A stretch of 64,000 nucleotides of DNA from Phyto melanocephala. Lineage: Eukaryota > Arthropoda > Insecta > Diptera > Rhinophoridae. Below the pieces are notes generated by a model, which was not told where the DNA came from, did not search any database, and saw nothing but the letters and a program-made list of their open reading frames with translations. The position numbers and the translations under genes are program-made. Location: the NCBI GenBank assembly GCA_941918925.1, contig OW799237.1:3701201-3765200 (forward strand), in the 5' to 3' direction. Below are positions 1-13,706 of this stretch, piece by piece; the stretch's first letter is position 1; every line of letters begins with the position of its first letter.

Positions 1-2629
1 TATCAAAAAAGGACAATTTAAAATGCCCTATAGAGAATTTATTTAAAATTTTATATGTACAGTATTTGAAATAAATTTTCCCTAAAAAATAAATTATCGT
101 TAATCTACTCTTAATAGAGAACTTATATCAATTTTCCATACCTAGAAAATTGTATCTAAATTTTCTATAAATTTTGTATTTAAGATAGACCTTCCAAAAT
201 GAAAAAAAATCATTCTAAATCCCCTACAAAGTGGGCTTAAAGTCACCAGTATTTAAAAAAATTTTTTTTTATTAATTTTAATAAACCGTATTTGTTTTAA
301 CAATAAAAAAAAATTAACCATCTAGGTAACTTTCGGCCCACCTTGTTTAACTATATAATTATATGTTAGCTTTCTAAAAAATTATTTTTTTTTACCAACA
401 GTTTAAATCAATAAATATTTTCCAGCTGAAAACATTTATAAGTGAGTATTAAAAAAAAAAAAAATATTAAAAAAAAAAAAAATAAAATTTCTTAAATTAA
501 AATAAAACTAAAAAAAGTTAACAAAATTATTTAACAATTAACCTGTGATTAATACTAAAAATCTTTTGTTTTTATTTTAATAAATTTAATTTATTTTTTT
601 TTTTATTTTCCTTTGTTATTATTTTTTTTCTTTTCAATTAAACTAGTTCTAAAAAATAAAAATAAATCAAAATTAATATATAATATAGAGAATTTTTGTT
701 TTTTATTTTTTTATTTATTAAATACAAATTATGTAAATTATATAGAAGATTTTTTTATTTTTATATATTTTTTTTCAATAAAATGTATATTTTTTTTGTA
801 TTTTTTTCTGGTTTTTCTTTCGTTCATTATTATTAAATTTTAAGTTTTAGTTAATAATTAAACTTTAAGGCAAATAAAAGTTTCCATCTAGTTTACAAAT
901 CCTAATAATTATAATTAATTATTTTTTTCTTGTTATTTGTAATATTTTGAATTTTTTAATCCCTCTCTTTTTTTCGTCTAGTGTTTAAATCATTTCAAAA
1001 AATTTATTTTTTTATTATTTAAATATACCTTGTTTTATTAAAAAAAATTATTATTAAATAAATTATTTGTTAAAAAAAAATTAATTATTTTTATATACAA
1101 AAAAATAATTATTAATTTTTTTATATTTATTTTTTAGGACAAAATTAATAATTATTTTTTTTTTTTTTGATATTTATATTTATTTAATTTTTTATTTAAT
1201 ATATAATAAAATTTTAGAAAATGTGTGTGTTTTCTTTAAAATTTTTTCTTGTTTAAGTGTTAGTATAGTTGAATTATTCATACTTAAATTTAAAAATATT
1301 AAAAAAACAAATTTAAACCAAAATCTAGAGTAGTGAAATTTCAAAATCCTTTATAAGGACAATGTTGATGAAATTTAATTAAAATTAAATTATTTAAATA
1401 AAATACATATTATGTTTTGAATGTTTTTTATTTATTTATTTTTTATTTCAACTCTCTCTATTTTGGTTTTCACTTCATTTTAATCATTGTTTTCAATTAC
1501 AGTTAATTCTGTTCTCATTCGTTTTTTTGTTGTTGTTGTTTTATTTATATTTATAATATTAAATTAACTTACAGTACTAAGTTTAGAACATGGTTGATTT
1601 GTTTTTTTTTATTAATTTAATAATATTTATTTTTATATTAATTTAATTTAATTTTTTTTTATTTTAGTTTAAATTTGATATTTCGTATTTATTTTTGAAG
1701 AATTTTTTGAAAATTCACTTCTATATTTTTTTTTAAAAAATTAATAGTAACTATATTTTTTTTTTGTTTATTTTTATTTTTCGTTTCTTTTGAAAGTGTG
1801 TATAATTAGTTTTATGTTTTAATTATATTATTACTTTCCATAGTTTTGTTGTTAATTGTATAATTTAGAAAAAACATTTGCAATAGAACGATGTTTTATT
1901 TTTTTAGTGTTGATAGTATTATGTTTTAAATTATAATTTAAAGAAGGGATTCTCAGTTTAGTTTAGTTGGAATTACATATTCAGTTTTCTGTGTGATTGT
2001 TTGATTTAAGAAAAGTTTATGAGAGTTAAAGAAAGATTTTAGTGAGAGGAGTATGAGCATAGTTTTTTCTTCTTGTTTTATATATTTATTTAAGGTCTGT
2101 TTATAATGGACGGAAACATATTTAGGCATAGTTTTTTTAACTTTTGGTTTAATCTTAAGGTTATTTTTTTGGTTAAAAGTTTAGGTTGATAAAAATATGT
2201 AAATAAATCTATTATTTATGTGTGCTAAATTGTTTATATAAATTGCAATATCTTAACAAAATTGGTATCAAATATTGGATAAAATTATTTATTTATTTGT
2301 TGTTATTTCGATTTCATTACCTATACAACAAGACAAGGTCTTATGAGTATAGTTCAATACAAAAATCCCAATTAAATATCAGTATCTAACATTAAGGAAC
2401 TTTCAGAGCACCCGTTGAAACACATATAGAGAGTGAAAAGTAGAGACGCACAAATTATTACTTAATAACAGCACATATTTATTTTCTTTATAGACAGTCT
2501 CAAGCAATGCCCGAAGTGTATAAATTTGTTTGCCTCCTTCTTTGAAATCGCCGACAATGGCTTTAAAAGTTAGGGTGTTTGTAAACAAATGTATAAGCAC
2601 GTGCTCACATTTTTAATTAAATCTATTAA

Positions 2630-2692
2630 ATTAATTTTTAAATCACGATTAATTTTTAAATCAAAATTAATTTGTAAATCAAAATTAATTTT
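2630..2692. repeat. 18-bp tandem repeat, about 3.3 units
   Basis: Units ATTAATTTTTAAATCACG, ATTAATTTTTAAATCAAA, ATTAATTTGTAAATCAAA and a partial ATTAATTTTTTCGCG. Confidence 0.75.
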
Positions 2693-2856
2693 TTCGCGAT
2701 AATCTGTATAATTGTTATACTAAATAACATAGAAACAACTAAGCAGAGTTGATGTATTTACAAGAAGACTTAAGCCTCGGTATTGTCATAATGTTATATT
2801 TAAAAAAAAAATTTAATTATTCAAAAGTATTTTAATGCTTATTTTAAAAATATTAA

Positions 2857-3251
2857 ACTTTCAATATTTATTTGGTTTAATTGGGAGCATATTCTAAATA
2901 ATTCAGTAAATTATTAATAATTGAAAAAATGTTGTTTTTCGGTTAACCAACGGTTAGCCAAACGTAGAATGATTAGAAAAACAAAATATTTAAATAAGAA
3001 AAAAATTTTGGTTGGGTTTTTAAGGAATTTTTATATAGTTTTTTGTTTTATTTTTGAATTTTCATTTTGTTAATGAGAATTTAAAAATAAATCTTATTAC
3101 ACTTTAATTTTTTTTTTTCAAGAATTCGGGTAAAAAGGTGATCTGGTTAAGCACCAGTGAAATGCATATAGACCAGCCTAAACCCAAAAAACAAATAAAT
3201 ATTGAAAGATTAATTGGGAATATATCCTAAATAATTCAGTAAATTATAAAT
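2857..3251. repeat. paired direct and inverted short repeats
   Basis: A 35-base block (AATTGGGA...TAAATAATTCAGTAAATTAT) occurs at about 2879 and 3212. The sequence just before it, CTTTCAATATTTATTTGGTTT at about 2859, is present in inverted form before the second copy (AAACAAATAAATATTGAAAG, about 3189). This is a rearranged remnant, class unknown. Confidence 0.5.
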
Positions 3252-6200
3252 ATTAAATCCTTTTAAAATTTTCAAAAGTTATGACTTTATGACAATGCGT
3301 TACTTAGGGCATTTTGTTAATTCACCAAGTTTGTACTAGTCGAAAAGTTAGTTGGTGTTAAGATTTTATGCCCTCATACCTGTGGCTTAAATGATTTTTG
3401 CTGTTGTCTATGATGTTGCAAAAATTATGGAAATTTTTCACGAGTTTTTCGAGCCTCAGGAGTATTAAGAATTTTATATAAATAGTTTTTCAGTTTTTAT
3501 TCAGTTTACATACATATGTACATACTAAAAAAATAATATTTTATATCATATACTGCGAAAAGATTTGAATTAGAAATAACATGAAAAAAAGGTACAAAAA
3601 TACATATCCAAATGCATTGTCTAGCCCTGATTCCGTGTACATTAATATTAGTTCCTATTTATGTATGTATTTAGGGGTATTGTTGTTATTGTCTCTCATT
3701 CGGTATTTCTCTATATGTTTTGTTTTTTTTTCGTTGTGTAGTATTGTTGTTTATTGTATTGTTGTTACTTGTGTAACAGTTTAATGTTTTAATGGTGTAC
3801 TAATAACAACATGATTTCGCGAGTTCCGCGTAAATGCAAAACATTAAAAAATTATAAAAATTTTTTCTAAATAATTAAAAAACAGTTTCCCAAAGGTTTT
3901 AAACAGTTCCCTGTTGGGCCTTCTCTTTCTACAATTTAATACTAAAATGCTTTCAAGTTTTTGAAATTAGGTTAATGTTTGAAATTCCTAACCCTCAAAA
4001 ATAATGGGAAATATGTGTTCGTATTACCTCTTTCGTAAACAAGAGAGATTTTGGATATTGATTAGGATTGCAAAAAAATATCTTAAATAGAAATACTAGG
4101 TCGAGATGGCTGGCAAAGGTGACAATACCTGGGACCATGTGTAGTTCTGTGGCAGTGAGTTTAAACTGCTTAAATCTAATTTGGTAGTTTTTTTAGGAAA
4201 TCAGTTTTACAATTTTGGTTTTTTTTTAATTTCTCTTAAAGGGTCAAGAAGAAAAATAGTAATTAAAAATTTGCTGATTGAAATTTTTTAATAACGAAAC
4301 TAGAATGATGTTGTTATATCAATTTCTGCTTAAGCAGTTATTCCTAATAACAACAGATTTATATCGTCTAAATGTCTTGATCTTTTTTAAAATAAAATTT
4401 GTATACATATTACCCTGAAGAAGCTACCCATTGTTTGGTAGCGAAATATTGGTTAATAATAAATAATTTTTTATAAAAAAAAAACCAAAAAAGTTGATCT
4501 CAAGCTTGAAAAAATCCTATATAAACAACAGATTTATTTACATCAAATATCGAATAATTAAGACCCCACTTAAGGAGGCATTCACGGACTAATCTATATA
4601 AAATATGTGTTTTTGAATAAGTTGTTCTGAAATTGCTAAGTGCCGGACAAATAAAATACCTTCACAGGGAGGGGAAAAAATGGTCCTTTTATTAACGCCT
4701 TATTAATGATTTGATTCTGAGGCACCACCCCTAATTATCTATATACAAGATTAGATAAGGCATTTTAAATTAAAACCAAATATGTACTGTTAATTATAAG
4801 AACATACTTAAAACAACAAATTTTCTAAAATAAAAAATTAACTAGAAACATTCTGTTGAATAAATGAATTCATATAAACTCTTCTTACTTGATGTCATTA
4901 TTGTTGTGTGAAGATGGGATACATATTTTAAATCCTAACAAAATTGAATTGATCATGTTGAAACAAAAGTTTCTTAGTCAAAGTTTAGCAACAAATAAAA
5001 AGAAAATAAATCTCTGTGTTTATCTATTATGCCTCTTCTGTATTTAAATCCGATTTAAATTGTATGAATTTGTTTTAGTACTTTTTTTTTGAAGATGTAT
5101 TTATTTCAAATAGTACTCAATGCAGTAGTTAAATTAATCCTCAGCGCCGAAAATGACATTATAGAGGTTATAAAAAAACATTGTAGTGACAACTCCGAAT
5201 AATGTGATTACATTCGAAATACGTAACAGCCATCTATATTAGTCATTCGCTTTAAAGTTGTTTTAAGTATGTATGTACTTACATCAGATTTCTTTTCTCT
5301 TCTTCGTTTATTTCTGATGACTTAAAGATAAAACGTACAATTGTTATTTATTTGTAATTTTTTAATTTTGTTAAAATAGTGCAATTTATTTAACTTTAGT
5401 TTAGGATTGACTTAAAATACATTAAGTGATTATACTTGACGTTAGTTTAAGGTAAAAGTTCTATATAGTGGATTGTTAAATTGTTTTTGTAAGTGTTTCA
5501 TATCAATATATAGTATGTTGAAGATTAAAATAAAATAAACAAAAAAACATATAATTTCAACAAGAATATAAGGGACTGGTAAAAAAAATATAAAGGGAAA
5601 GTAACGTACAACATAAAAAAAATAAATAAATATTGAGACTATGTAGAGCAACAGAGAAACCCGACTTGTTGTGTTGCAATTAAAAAAAACATTTAGTTAC
5701 TATAACCTTACTATGGTTACAACAAGCATAATTTTACTATGCATAGCTTAACATGACTCATGCTGTAGTTATTGCAACAAAACAACCACGAAACACTGTT
5801 TAAATTATTTCTTTTGAGTGTTGTTTGTTGTGTTTGAGTTTCGGAAAATTACTAAATACTGTTGTTAGTAAACTCAAATATTTAGTAATTTTTAAATAAA
5901 AATCTTTTGTTTGTTTTTGGTAAATAATTGCTTATAATTTCCGTTGATTATAACCAGTCCTTAAAAGAAATACAATTTATGCCAAAGTTGTTGTAAAAGT
6001 ACAGGTAATTAATAGAAAGGATAAAAATTATTATAAAATTAGTTTGCAATTGTTTAGTGTGTTTTTATTTTTTTAATTTTTCTTTATCATTTATTATTTT
6101 ATTTTATTTTATTTTATAAATTTATTAATATGTATGTATTAAAAAAGATCACATTTCAATTCTTTTTTTCCTCATTTAGTATATAATTTATTTAAATTAT

Positions 6201-9200
6201 TTTTATTTTCAATTATTTTCATAAACTTAATTTTATAAATATTTTTCTTTGTTATTTATTTTTTTATACTTAATAATAAACAAATAAGTGTTTATCCTTT
6301 TGTTGTTGTTATATATGAATGTATAATATTTTTCATTATTTTATTATGAGTAAAACAAAAAAAAATATTTGTTGTTGTTGTGTTTGTTAAAATAATGCAA
6401 ATAAAAATTTAAAAATTATTAGTAACTTGTTTTTGTATTTTTAAAAATTTTTTATTTGTTTCTTTAAACATTTTCGCTTTAAATAATTTGTTTTTTAAAT
6501 AAATTAGGAAGTTGTTGTTTTTGTATTCTCTTATATGATTACTAATATTTTAGTGTTATTTTTTTTTATTGATTTTATTATTAAATATGTAAAATATTGT
6601 TTGATTTTTAATTTACAAATTTAATTTTTTTTAAGATTTTTCATGGGTTTTTATAAAAAATATTTTTTTTTTTAAATTTAATTTTTCTGTTTTAGTGAAG
6701 TTTTATTTTATTTAAATTGTTTGGTAAAAAAAGATTAAAGTTTTTGTTTGTGTTAGAAAAAAAAAACAAAATTTCCTTTTGAGTATAACTGTTTATTTGC
6801 TGTTGTTGTTTTTTTGTTTTATTTTAAAATATTTTTTTGTTCATATTTTCTTTTCGGTTATAAATCGTTGTTGCAAAAATAGGACGTGACTTTACTTTTT
6901 GTTTTATGTTTTTGTAAATTTTCTTAATATTTTGATTAGTTTTTGTTTTAGTTCTTTATAAATATTTATTGTTTTTCATCTTTTTGTTGTTGTTTATTTG
7001 AATGGTGTATTTACAACTCTACCGTGATCATTTTTGACGGGGATTTGCCTAGAGAATTAATTTTTAAGATTATCAATAATCTGTTCATATCCATTGTGTT
7101 TGAAAATAAGTTCAAAAATTTTTAAATTTCGGAAAAAATTAGTAAAAATTTGTTTGAATTATGCATATACATATGCTTAATATATTTGTATAGAAAAATT
7201 TTTAATATAATATTTGAGGAAAAAAATTAAAAAAGTGTTTATTATTTTTTTAAAAAAAAACTTGTTTATGTTTTTATCAAATTTTTTTAAGGTTTCAGAA
7301 TTAAAAAAAAAATATTAATTTTTCAAAGAAAAACATATCATAAAATTTAAAAAAAAAAAATCGCAACGAAAATTTTTCAAAGAAATAATTATTAAAAATT
7401 TATGTTCATTCAAAATTTTTTTTTCAATTATTTTGTTAAAATATTTAAAAATATATTTTAAGTTAGAAAAATATTTTTACGAGAAATTTTATGTAGAACA
7501 TACAAAAAAATATAAAATAATATTTTTAAAAATAATAATATTAAAAAAAATATTTTCAATAATAGTATAATAAAAAAAATATTTAAAAAAAAAATATTTA
7601 ATAAAAAAAATATTTTTAAAAATAATGTAGTAAATAAAAATAATAAAAATATGTAACAAAAAAACAAAAAAAAAAAAAAATATAAAAAAAATTTACAAAA
7701 AATTTCAAATTAAGAATTTGTAATAAAAAATTTTTCCATAAAATTCACTAAAATTTTTTTAAAAGTTTTTTTTTTTAATTTAGCTTCTATTTTTAAATAT
7801 AAAACTTTGAATAATTTAAATTTAAGAATCCTTTCACGTAGAGTTGTATTGCTTTTTCTATTCTATTGTTTTAATTGTGTCTAAAAATTTGTTAAACAAA
7901 AAAATGAATTTTAAAAATTCTATTAAATTTTTTTTTCTAGTATCTGTGTTTTATGTTTTTATATTTATTTCTTATGCTTTAGTTTGAATCAGTAATATGG
8001 AACACTAGTGTTTTATTATTTATTTCTTTTAATATTTATTATTTAAACTAAGTTTTTCGTTCAATTTTTAACATTTGTTTTTAATATTTAAGTCTTGCTA
8101 AAGTTTGGAGAAAAAAATCTTTAGTTAATTTTTTTTTAAATTTTTCTTTTGACTACTCTATTTTATTATTATTCTTTTTTATGTGTGTAAATAAATCATC
8201 AACCTTTAATTTTCTTTAATTATTGTTAATGGAAATGTAGAACAGATTTGTCAACATTTTTTTTTATATTAATATTTATAAATATTTGAGAAGTTTAAAC
8301 GAGAGTTAAGTTTAAAATTCTTATTTAAATCACTCATTGATATGAAATACTGAACTAAAAGATTACAAGTACTAATTACACGTATGTATTCAGTGTGCTT
8401 GTAATGAATGATGATGATCATAAGTATGAGTGCAGTGCACTACTATACAACTATAGATAATGTTGTTTTGATTTTCACAACTGTAAAGTTACTGTAAAAA
8501 AAATAACTACTGATTTTACTGAATGACCGTAAGTGATGTTAGTCAGTGAACTACTCAAAGGTAGCATTGCAGTTGCTGCACAATAACTATAACTTGACAA
8601 ACTACTTCAGTGTATAACCTCAGTTAATTGTGCTTGTTTCTATTGTTTATATAAAAAGTTTCGAACTTTAAGAAGATATTTTTTATCTTTTACTTTTTTT
8701 AAAGTGGCTGTTGATTTTTTTTCTAAATTCTATACAATTTAACTCTCGTTTTTAAAACTTGTAATTTTTTTTTAATTTAAATCTATTTAAATTTTTTTCT
8801 GTTAAAAACTCTACTTGTTTTTTTTCTCGATATTTTACCACTTAATTTTGTGTTTTTTTTTTATTTTGGTTTATAAACATTTAATTGTTCAACAGCACTG
8901 TTTTTTTGTTTAAGATTTTCTAGAAATTTCTATAAAATTGTTTTTTGTTTTCTCAAATTTCATAAATTTTGAAAATTATTTTTTTCTATATTTTTTTTTA
9001 TAATTTTTCACTGTAATATTCATTCAAAAAGTATTGGTGTAGTTTTCATAATTTGTTTTTGATTAATTTTTAATTTTCCTTAAATGTTTAAGGGATTTTT
9101 TGTATGTATGTACTTATGTATGTATATAATTTTGTTGTAAGAGTAAAATTTTAATGTAAAAATGTATTCCGTTATTACTTTTTTCTTTATTGTAGTGTGT

Positions 9201-10489
9201 GTGTGTTAATAAGGTGTTGCTATTTGTTCGAGTGTCATTATTTATTAATACTAGATTTAAGTACTTTTTAAGTGTTGGTTTGTAGGTGTAATTGTAAGTG
9301 TAGAAAATTTGGTGTAGAGAAAAACATAATTGGAATAATACATAATTATTCAAACAAAAAGAAATATTTCTTTAAGGTGATTGATTCATTTAAGTTAAAT
9401 TTTAATAATGATTATTTAAGAAAATGAAATAAATATATTTTGTAAATATTTTGTTTAAACATTTAATGATTTTATAAGTATGAACATTGGGATGTTTGAA
9501 TATAGTAGTTTGTTTGTATATTTAATATGTTATTTTACAAAGAACTTAAAATTTAGGGTTTCTCCTTTTTTGGTATAGAATATGTTTGTAAAGTGTAAAA
9601 CAAATGCCTTTATGAAGGGTTTGGATAGAATTTCAGTTTTACAGAGAGTTTTTAAATTTAGAGTAACTTGGCAGCACTGTGCTAAAAAGGTTTTGTCCGT
9701 GGTGTAATTACAATATTTTAACTTTTTAAAATAAAGAGAGTAAACGTATAAAATGTTGACAGTTGAAAAGGAACAGCTGATGGGCAGGTGACTAATTGAA
9801 ACTATCGAATTAAGTATACCCTGGTTTCATCTCTTAAAATGTATAAGTCCCAAAAAAAGTTTAAATTTTTTTCTTAGTTAAATCATCTAAATTTACGGAT
9901 ATATTTTCTACAGTTAACCCATTGAAAATGGTCCATGCTCAACGTTGGTTTAGCAGTGGCAACATTATAACCCACAAATTTTCTATGGAAAAAGTTGTTA
10001 TTAAATTCTAAAATTTCTTTACACAAAGCAATCTTCTTAAGAAAAATTTCGTTAAACAAATAATTTCTATAAAAGAAATGTCTCTCTTTAACTTACACTA
10101 ATGCAAATTTTATTCTCCATTAATTTTTTACAAAATTCATAGAAAGTTGTTCTAAACATGGTAATTTGATGAAAGAAAGTGGTTTATCAGCATGCTTACC
10201 ACAATCTCACAACTTTCCCAATAAAAAATTTTGTAATAATTTCACTGATTTTTGAAGACGAAAATTTTGCATTATAAAAAGCTGCTTTAAATTTTAAATA
10301 ATGTCCTAAAAAAAAGCAGTTTTTAACCCTGCAGTTTTTCTTTACATAAGTTACTCTAAAACTGACAACTGCTGTACATGCTAGTAGCCCTACTTATGTG
10401 CTTAAAATGAAGGCCTAAAATTGGATAACAAGCTCTAAACAACACTGCTTTCCAGAATTTTTAAATGTTACAATAAGTGCTGACAAATT

Positions 10490-10495
10490 TTTATT
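10490..10495 (-). terminator. candidate polyadenylation signal AATAAA for the CCCH gene
   Basis: AATAAA on the minus strand about 155 bases after the stop at 10649, followed within 50 bases by a GT-rich stretch (GTGTTGTTT). In such AT-rich DNA this hexamer is frequent by chance, so the call rests on spacing and the GT-rich element. Confidence 0.4.
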
Positions 10496-10648
10496 CTTAT
10501 TAACAGTGCTGCCTAGTTTATGCTTGTTATTAATCCCAAAACTCTGTTTTCAGTTCAAAATAAATCAAATATCGTTTCTTTTTTAGTATTAAATAGGTTG
10601 CAAAAGGAAACTTACTTTTCTATATGTGAAAAAGTGTTGATAAACTCT

Positions 10649-11844
10649 TTAATGTTGTGGCTGGGCTGTAGCCGGATAAATGAAGGCATGTGTTGGATGT
10701 CCAGGATGATGTGTTAGGGCTGCAGCAGCACCAGTCAATGTTGTGACATCGTTTGGATGTGTCAAGATGGGAATGCAATTTGTGTTGTAATTGCTGTTGG
10801 ATAGCGTAGTGCCCAAGACCAAAGGCGGCGCTTGAGTTGCAATGGCTATTGTCATGGCCGTAGCGGCAGCATTTGGTGCTGCATGTGGTGGGGCCTTAAG
10901 ATATTTTGGTGTTGTTGCAGCTGGTACAGATGATGGTGGTGGTTGTAGGGGTGCAGCTGCACCTAAAGGCAAATAATTAGCTGCCATTGGTGTGGGTATT
11001 GTGGCTGTGGATGTTGTGGAGTGTGTTGTAGTTGACGACAGGGTGGGTGAGCAGGCCTTCGAGCAGGATAATGATGAAGAGGCAGATGATGATGTTGAGG
11101 CGCCTGAGGGGGAATAAGGTGAGGTGATGTGCTGATGATGATGATGCTGGTGGTGTTGATTATGCTGCGGATGTTGTTGGAAGTGAATGTGAGGTGGCTG
11201 TTGTTGCTGTTGCTGATGATAATGATGACTATTGTAAGTTGTATTGGCAGTTGTATATTGTAACTGTTGATATTGCTGTTGTTGTTGTTGTTGTTGCTGC
11301 TGCTGTGAGCTATGATAGATATGTGAGAGAGCAGTTGTAACATGTTGTTGTGGTTGCTGATGCTCATGAACATGAAACTGATTTGTTTGCGTTGTTGCCA
11401 ATGCTTTTTGTTGATGTTGTGTGGTTGTATAACTTATCGTTGCCGGTGTATAAAAATGTTGTTGATGATGTGGCTCAATTATAATTAAATTATTATTATA
11501 ATTTGTCGCTGCAATTGTAGCCGTTGTTGATGGTACTACAACAGCACACGTTGCTGCCGATGTTGTTGATAGTTTTAATTGTTGTTCATAGTCATGCTGT
11601 TGTTGTTGCTGCTGCTGAAGTGTTGTCTGTTGTTGATGTTGTTGCTGCTGATTGTGTGTAGTTATTGTATTATTGTTGTTGTTATTAGTATTATTGTTGT
11701 TGCCAGTAATTAATGCTGCCATTATATTAGCGGGCGGCAATACAATTGGTATGTGATAATATTTACATTGTTTACGTCTGCACTGACCATTGGCATGATC
11801 ACGACACACAGCCACACGTTGATCACATACTTCAACCTTATCGT
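10649..11844 (-). CDS. CCCH zinc-finger exon B with Gln/His-rich C-terminal tail
   Basis: The acceptor GAACGCAG|ACGATAAG opens the exon in phase 1, matching exon A exactly (G + AC = Asp), giving ...HLTEDDKVEVCDQRVAVC. The second finger is CRDHANGQCRRKQCKYYH, C-x7-C-x4-C-x3-H, followed by IPIVLPPANIMAAL. The 16-residue linker containing VEVCDQRVAV resembles the interfinger linker of MBNL pairs. The following 350 residues are low complexity: poly-Asn, poly-Gln and Gln/His runs, then Ser/Thr and Pro/Ala-rich, ending HAFIYPATAQPQH. The stop is at 10649. An in-frame ATG lies five codons before DDKVEV, inside the acceptor region, so a shorter start is possible but would leave only one finger. The family is an RNA-binding CCCH protein, Muscleblind- or ZC3H10-like; I do not assign a symbol. 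Last exon, since no good internal donor is evident. Confidence 0.8.
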
Positions 11845-13621
11845 CTGCGTTCATTGTGTTGTAATGAAAATTTAAATAGAAATTTTGAAAGTATAATTTA
11901 TTATTATTTTTGTTTCGTAATATTTTTATGCATTTTATAAGTGAAGTGTATTTTTTTATATAAAACAAAGCTGAGTGATTTTTTTTATAATTAAAAATAT
12001 ATAAATGTATACTTAGAAGGCTTAGTTTTAAGATATTTAGATAATAATATGTTATAGGTATGCTTAATTAAAACTAGTTCAATAAATAACTTAAATGTAT
12101 GTGAAGGTTTTAAATGGGTTTTTGTTTAAATTGGCGTAGTAAAACCCTTGTTCTAGGGGGGATGTGGTCCCCCTTTGAAAAACGTTACTAAAATATACCT
12201 ATATAAAACCTACTTAAAGTTTGAAATGAAAAAATGTTCTATTTTTTTATTTAGTTTTTAAGGCAGAAATTTGAACAAAGGGAATTTTTTCGTAGAAATA
12301 GTTTTGCATGTTTTTATATCAAATTTAAAACATTTTAAAAAATAACTTTGAAACTTGTTACATTTGATGAAGGCAGCTCTTCATAAATTGACATTTAAGT
12401 GCGTTAAGGAATAGAATTTGAATATAAATTTATATGAATCCGAGCTTAATTACCTTTTAGATATCATTGAATTAGCTTCAAAATAGAAATAAAATGTTTC
12501 AGAACTCTATAGTAAATAATAATGAATTAGAAGAGAATAAGAACTAAATTAAATTGTAATTAAAACTCAATTAGATCTGAAGCGGATCTAAACTGTAGCT
12601 GAACTAAATTCAATCTAGAATTAAACCAAAATTCTGGCAACACTAAAACAAATGTAACAGTTGTAAGATTCACGATAAATAAATCGTAAAATAACAACAA
12701 ATATATCTATTTTATATTCTTTAACGGTAATTCTGCCATTGTTGTTAGTTAAACGACAATAACACATTGTGCGGTTTGTTTTTGTTTTTTGTAATATTAG
12801 TGGTGAATTTAGTTCTCTTTTTTATTTTAAAGAGATGCCACTTTATTCTAATTTAATAAAGTTGTAAGGTTGTGTTCGATTCTTTAGTGAAATATTTTGG
12901 GATTTTTAGATCGTTTAAATTTTTTGAGTATAAATACGTAACTAGAGTTGAATTAAAACTAAAATACAATTAAACCAGAGCTTAAAAAGCACCAGCTATA
13001 ATGGAAAACTTAATTTTTGAAATTAACTCATTGCTTTTTATTTAAATTTTTTAACTAATGCTCTTTATGTCTGCCGGTTTCTATATTGAATTCAGCCAGT
13101 AATTAATTTGTACATAGAAAATTCTCTTTCTTTTAATCAAGACAAATGTATCGATACTGACTGTATTATTTGATACCTGCAAAAAAAATTTAAAAACTAG
13201 CTAATTTTAAATAAAAAAATAATTTAACTGCAATAATTCATAATGAAGGTTATAATTCAAAATTTAATTTAAAGGGCCTTAATACAATTATAGGTCTTTC
13301 ATTCAAAAAGCATCAAGTATGTTAGTCTGAAGTCGCAGTCTGAGCCAGCAATTATGATACATAAATTAATTGTAATTTTTTACAAAAAAGTTTTGGAAAA
13401 TACTTAGTTTTTTAAGGAATTTTTAATTTAACTAAAAAGTAAAATGATACAAACACAAAAAATTTTTATAAATAATTTGAAATAATTTAAAAGCCAACTA
13501 AATACAATTACAAAATATTGCATAAGACTACCATACACTAGTTTAATATCGAAATAAGCCTTAATAAAATTAATAAAAACTAAAAATAAAAATAAAATAA
13601 AATGTAGCAGCATGCACTTAC
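11845..13621 (-). other. intron between the two CCCH exons
   Basis: An intron of about 1.78 kb, GTAAGT to CGCAG, phase 1. AT-rich. It holds a GC-rich hairpin near 12155-12174 (stem of about 6-7 bp formed by a GGGGG run and a CCCCC run). No other coding signal is seen. Confidence 0.75.
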
Positions 13622-13706
13622 CTTCAGTTAAATGAACGAATCTACAATTTAACCGACTGCACATAGATCTATTAAAATCTTGGCACACCGGGAGGGTGTC
13701 CAGTAA
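13622..13706 (-). CDS. CCCH zinc-finger exon A (first finger of a tandem pair)
   Basis: An 85-base exon with acceptor TTTATGTAATCTCTAG|TTACTGG and donor GAAG|GTAAGT, phase 0 in and phase 1 out. It encodes 28 residues, LLDTLPVCQDFNRSMCSRLN followed by CRFVHLTE. The cysteines and histidine fit a C-x7-C-x4-C-x3-H zinc finger. Such fingers bind short RNA motifs. The C-x4 middle spacing differs from the C-x6 of MBNL fingers 1 and 3 and resembles the second finger of ZC3H10 (CHDFQNKECMRPNCRFIH, from memory). Joined in phase to the exon at 11844 it makes a tandem pair. At least one coding exon must lie upstream on the minus strand; I did not find it. It may belong to a separate CCCH gene or be an alternative exon of mbl, which lies 32 kb upstream on the same strand. 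Confidence 0.8.

Larger units (their letters stand above)
1..10489. other. non-coding AT-rich DNA downstream of the CCCH gene
   Basis: No gene recognised. Long A and T runs produce many short meaningless frames (613-843, 7458-7667). Holds the 18-bp tandem repeat at 2630, the paired repeats at 2857-3251 and a small retrotransposon-like hairpin at 4423-4442. Few AGCT motifs, unlike the DNA from 17 kb on. Confidence 0.6.

Noticed and set aside
613..843. 76-residue open frame on the plus strand
   Set aside because: Phe/Ile/Asn/Leu/Lys only, produced by T-rich DNA; no domain or splice context.
2403..2600. 65-residue minus-strand frame in a GC-richer patch
   Set aside because: Looked more protein-like than its neighbours, but no family, splice sites or second exon could be found.
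7458..7667. 69-residue hydrophobic frame on the minus strand, membrane-protein-like
   Set aside because: Composed of ATATTTTT-type simple sequence; the hydrophobicity is a result of base composition.
10963..11373. 136-residue frame overlapping the CCCH exon
   Set aside because: Out-of-frame shadow of the CAG/CAA/AAC-rich coding repeat.
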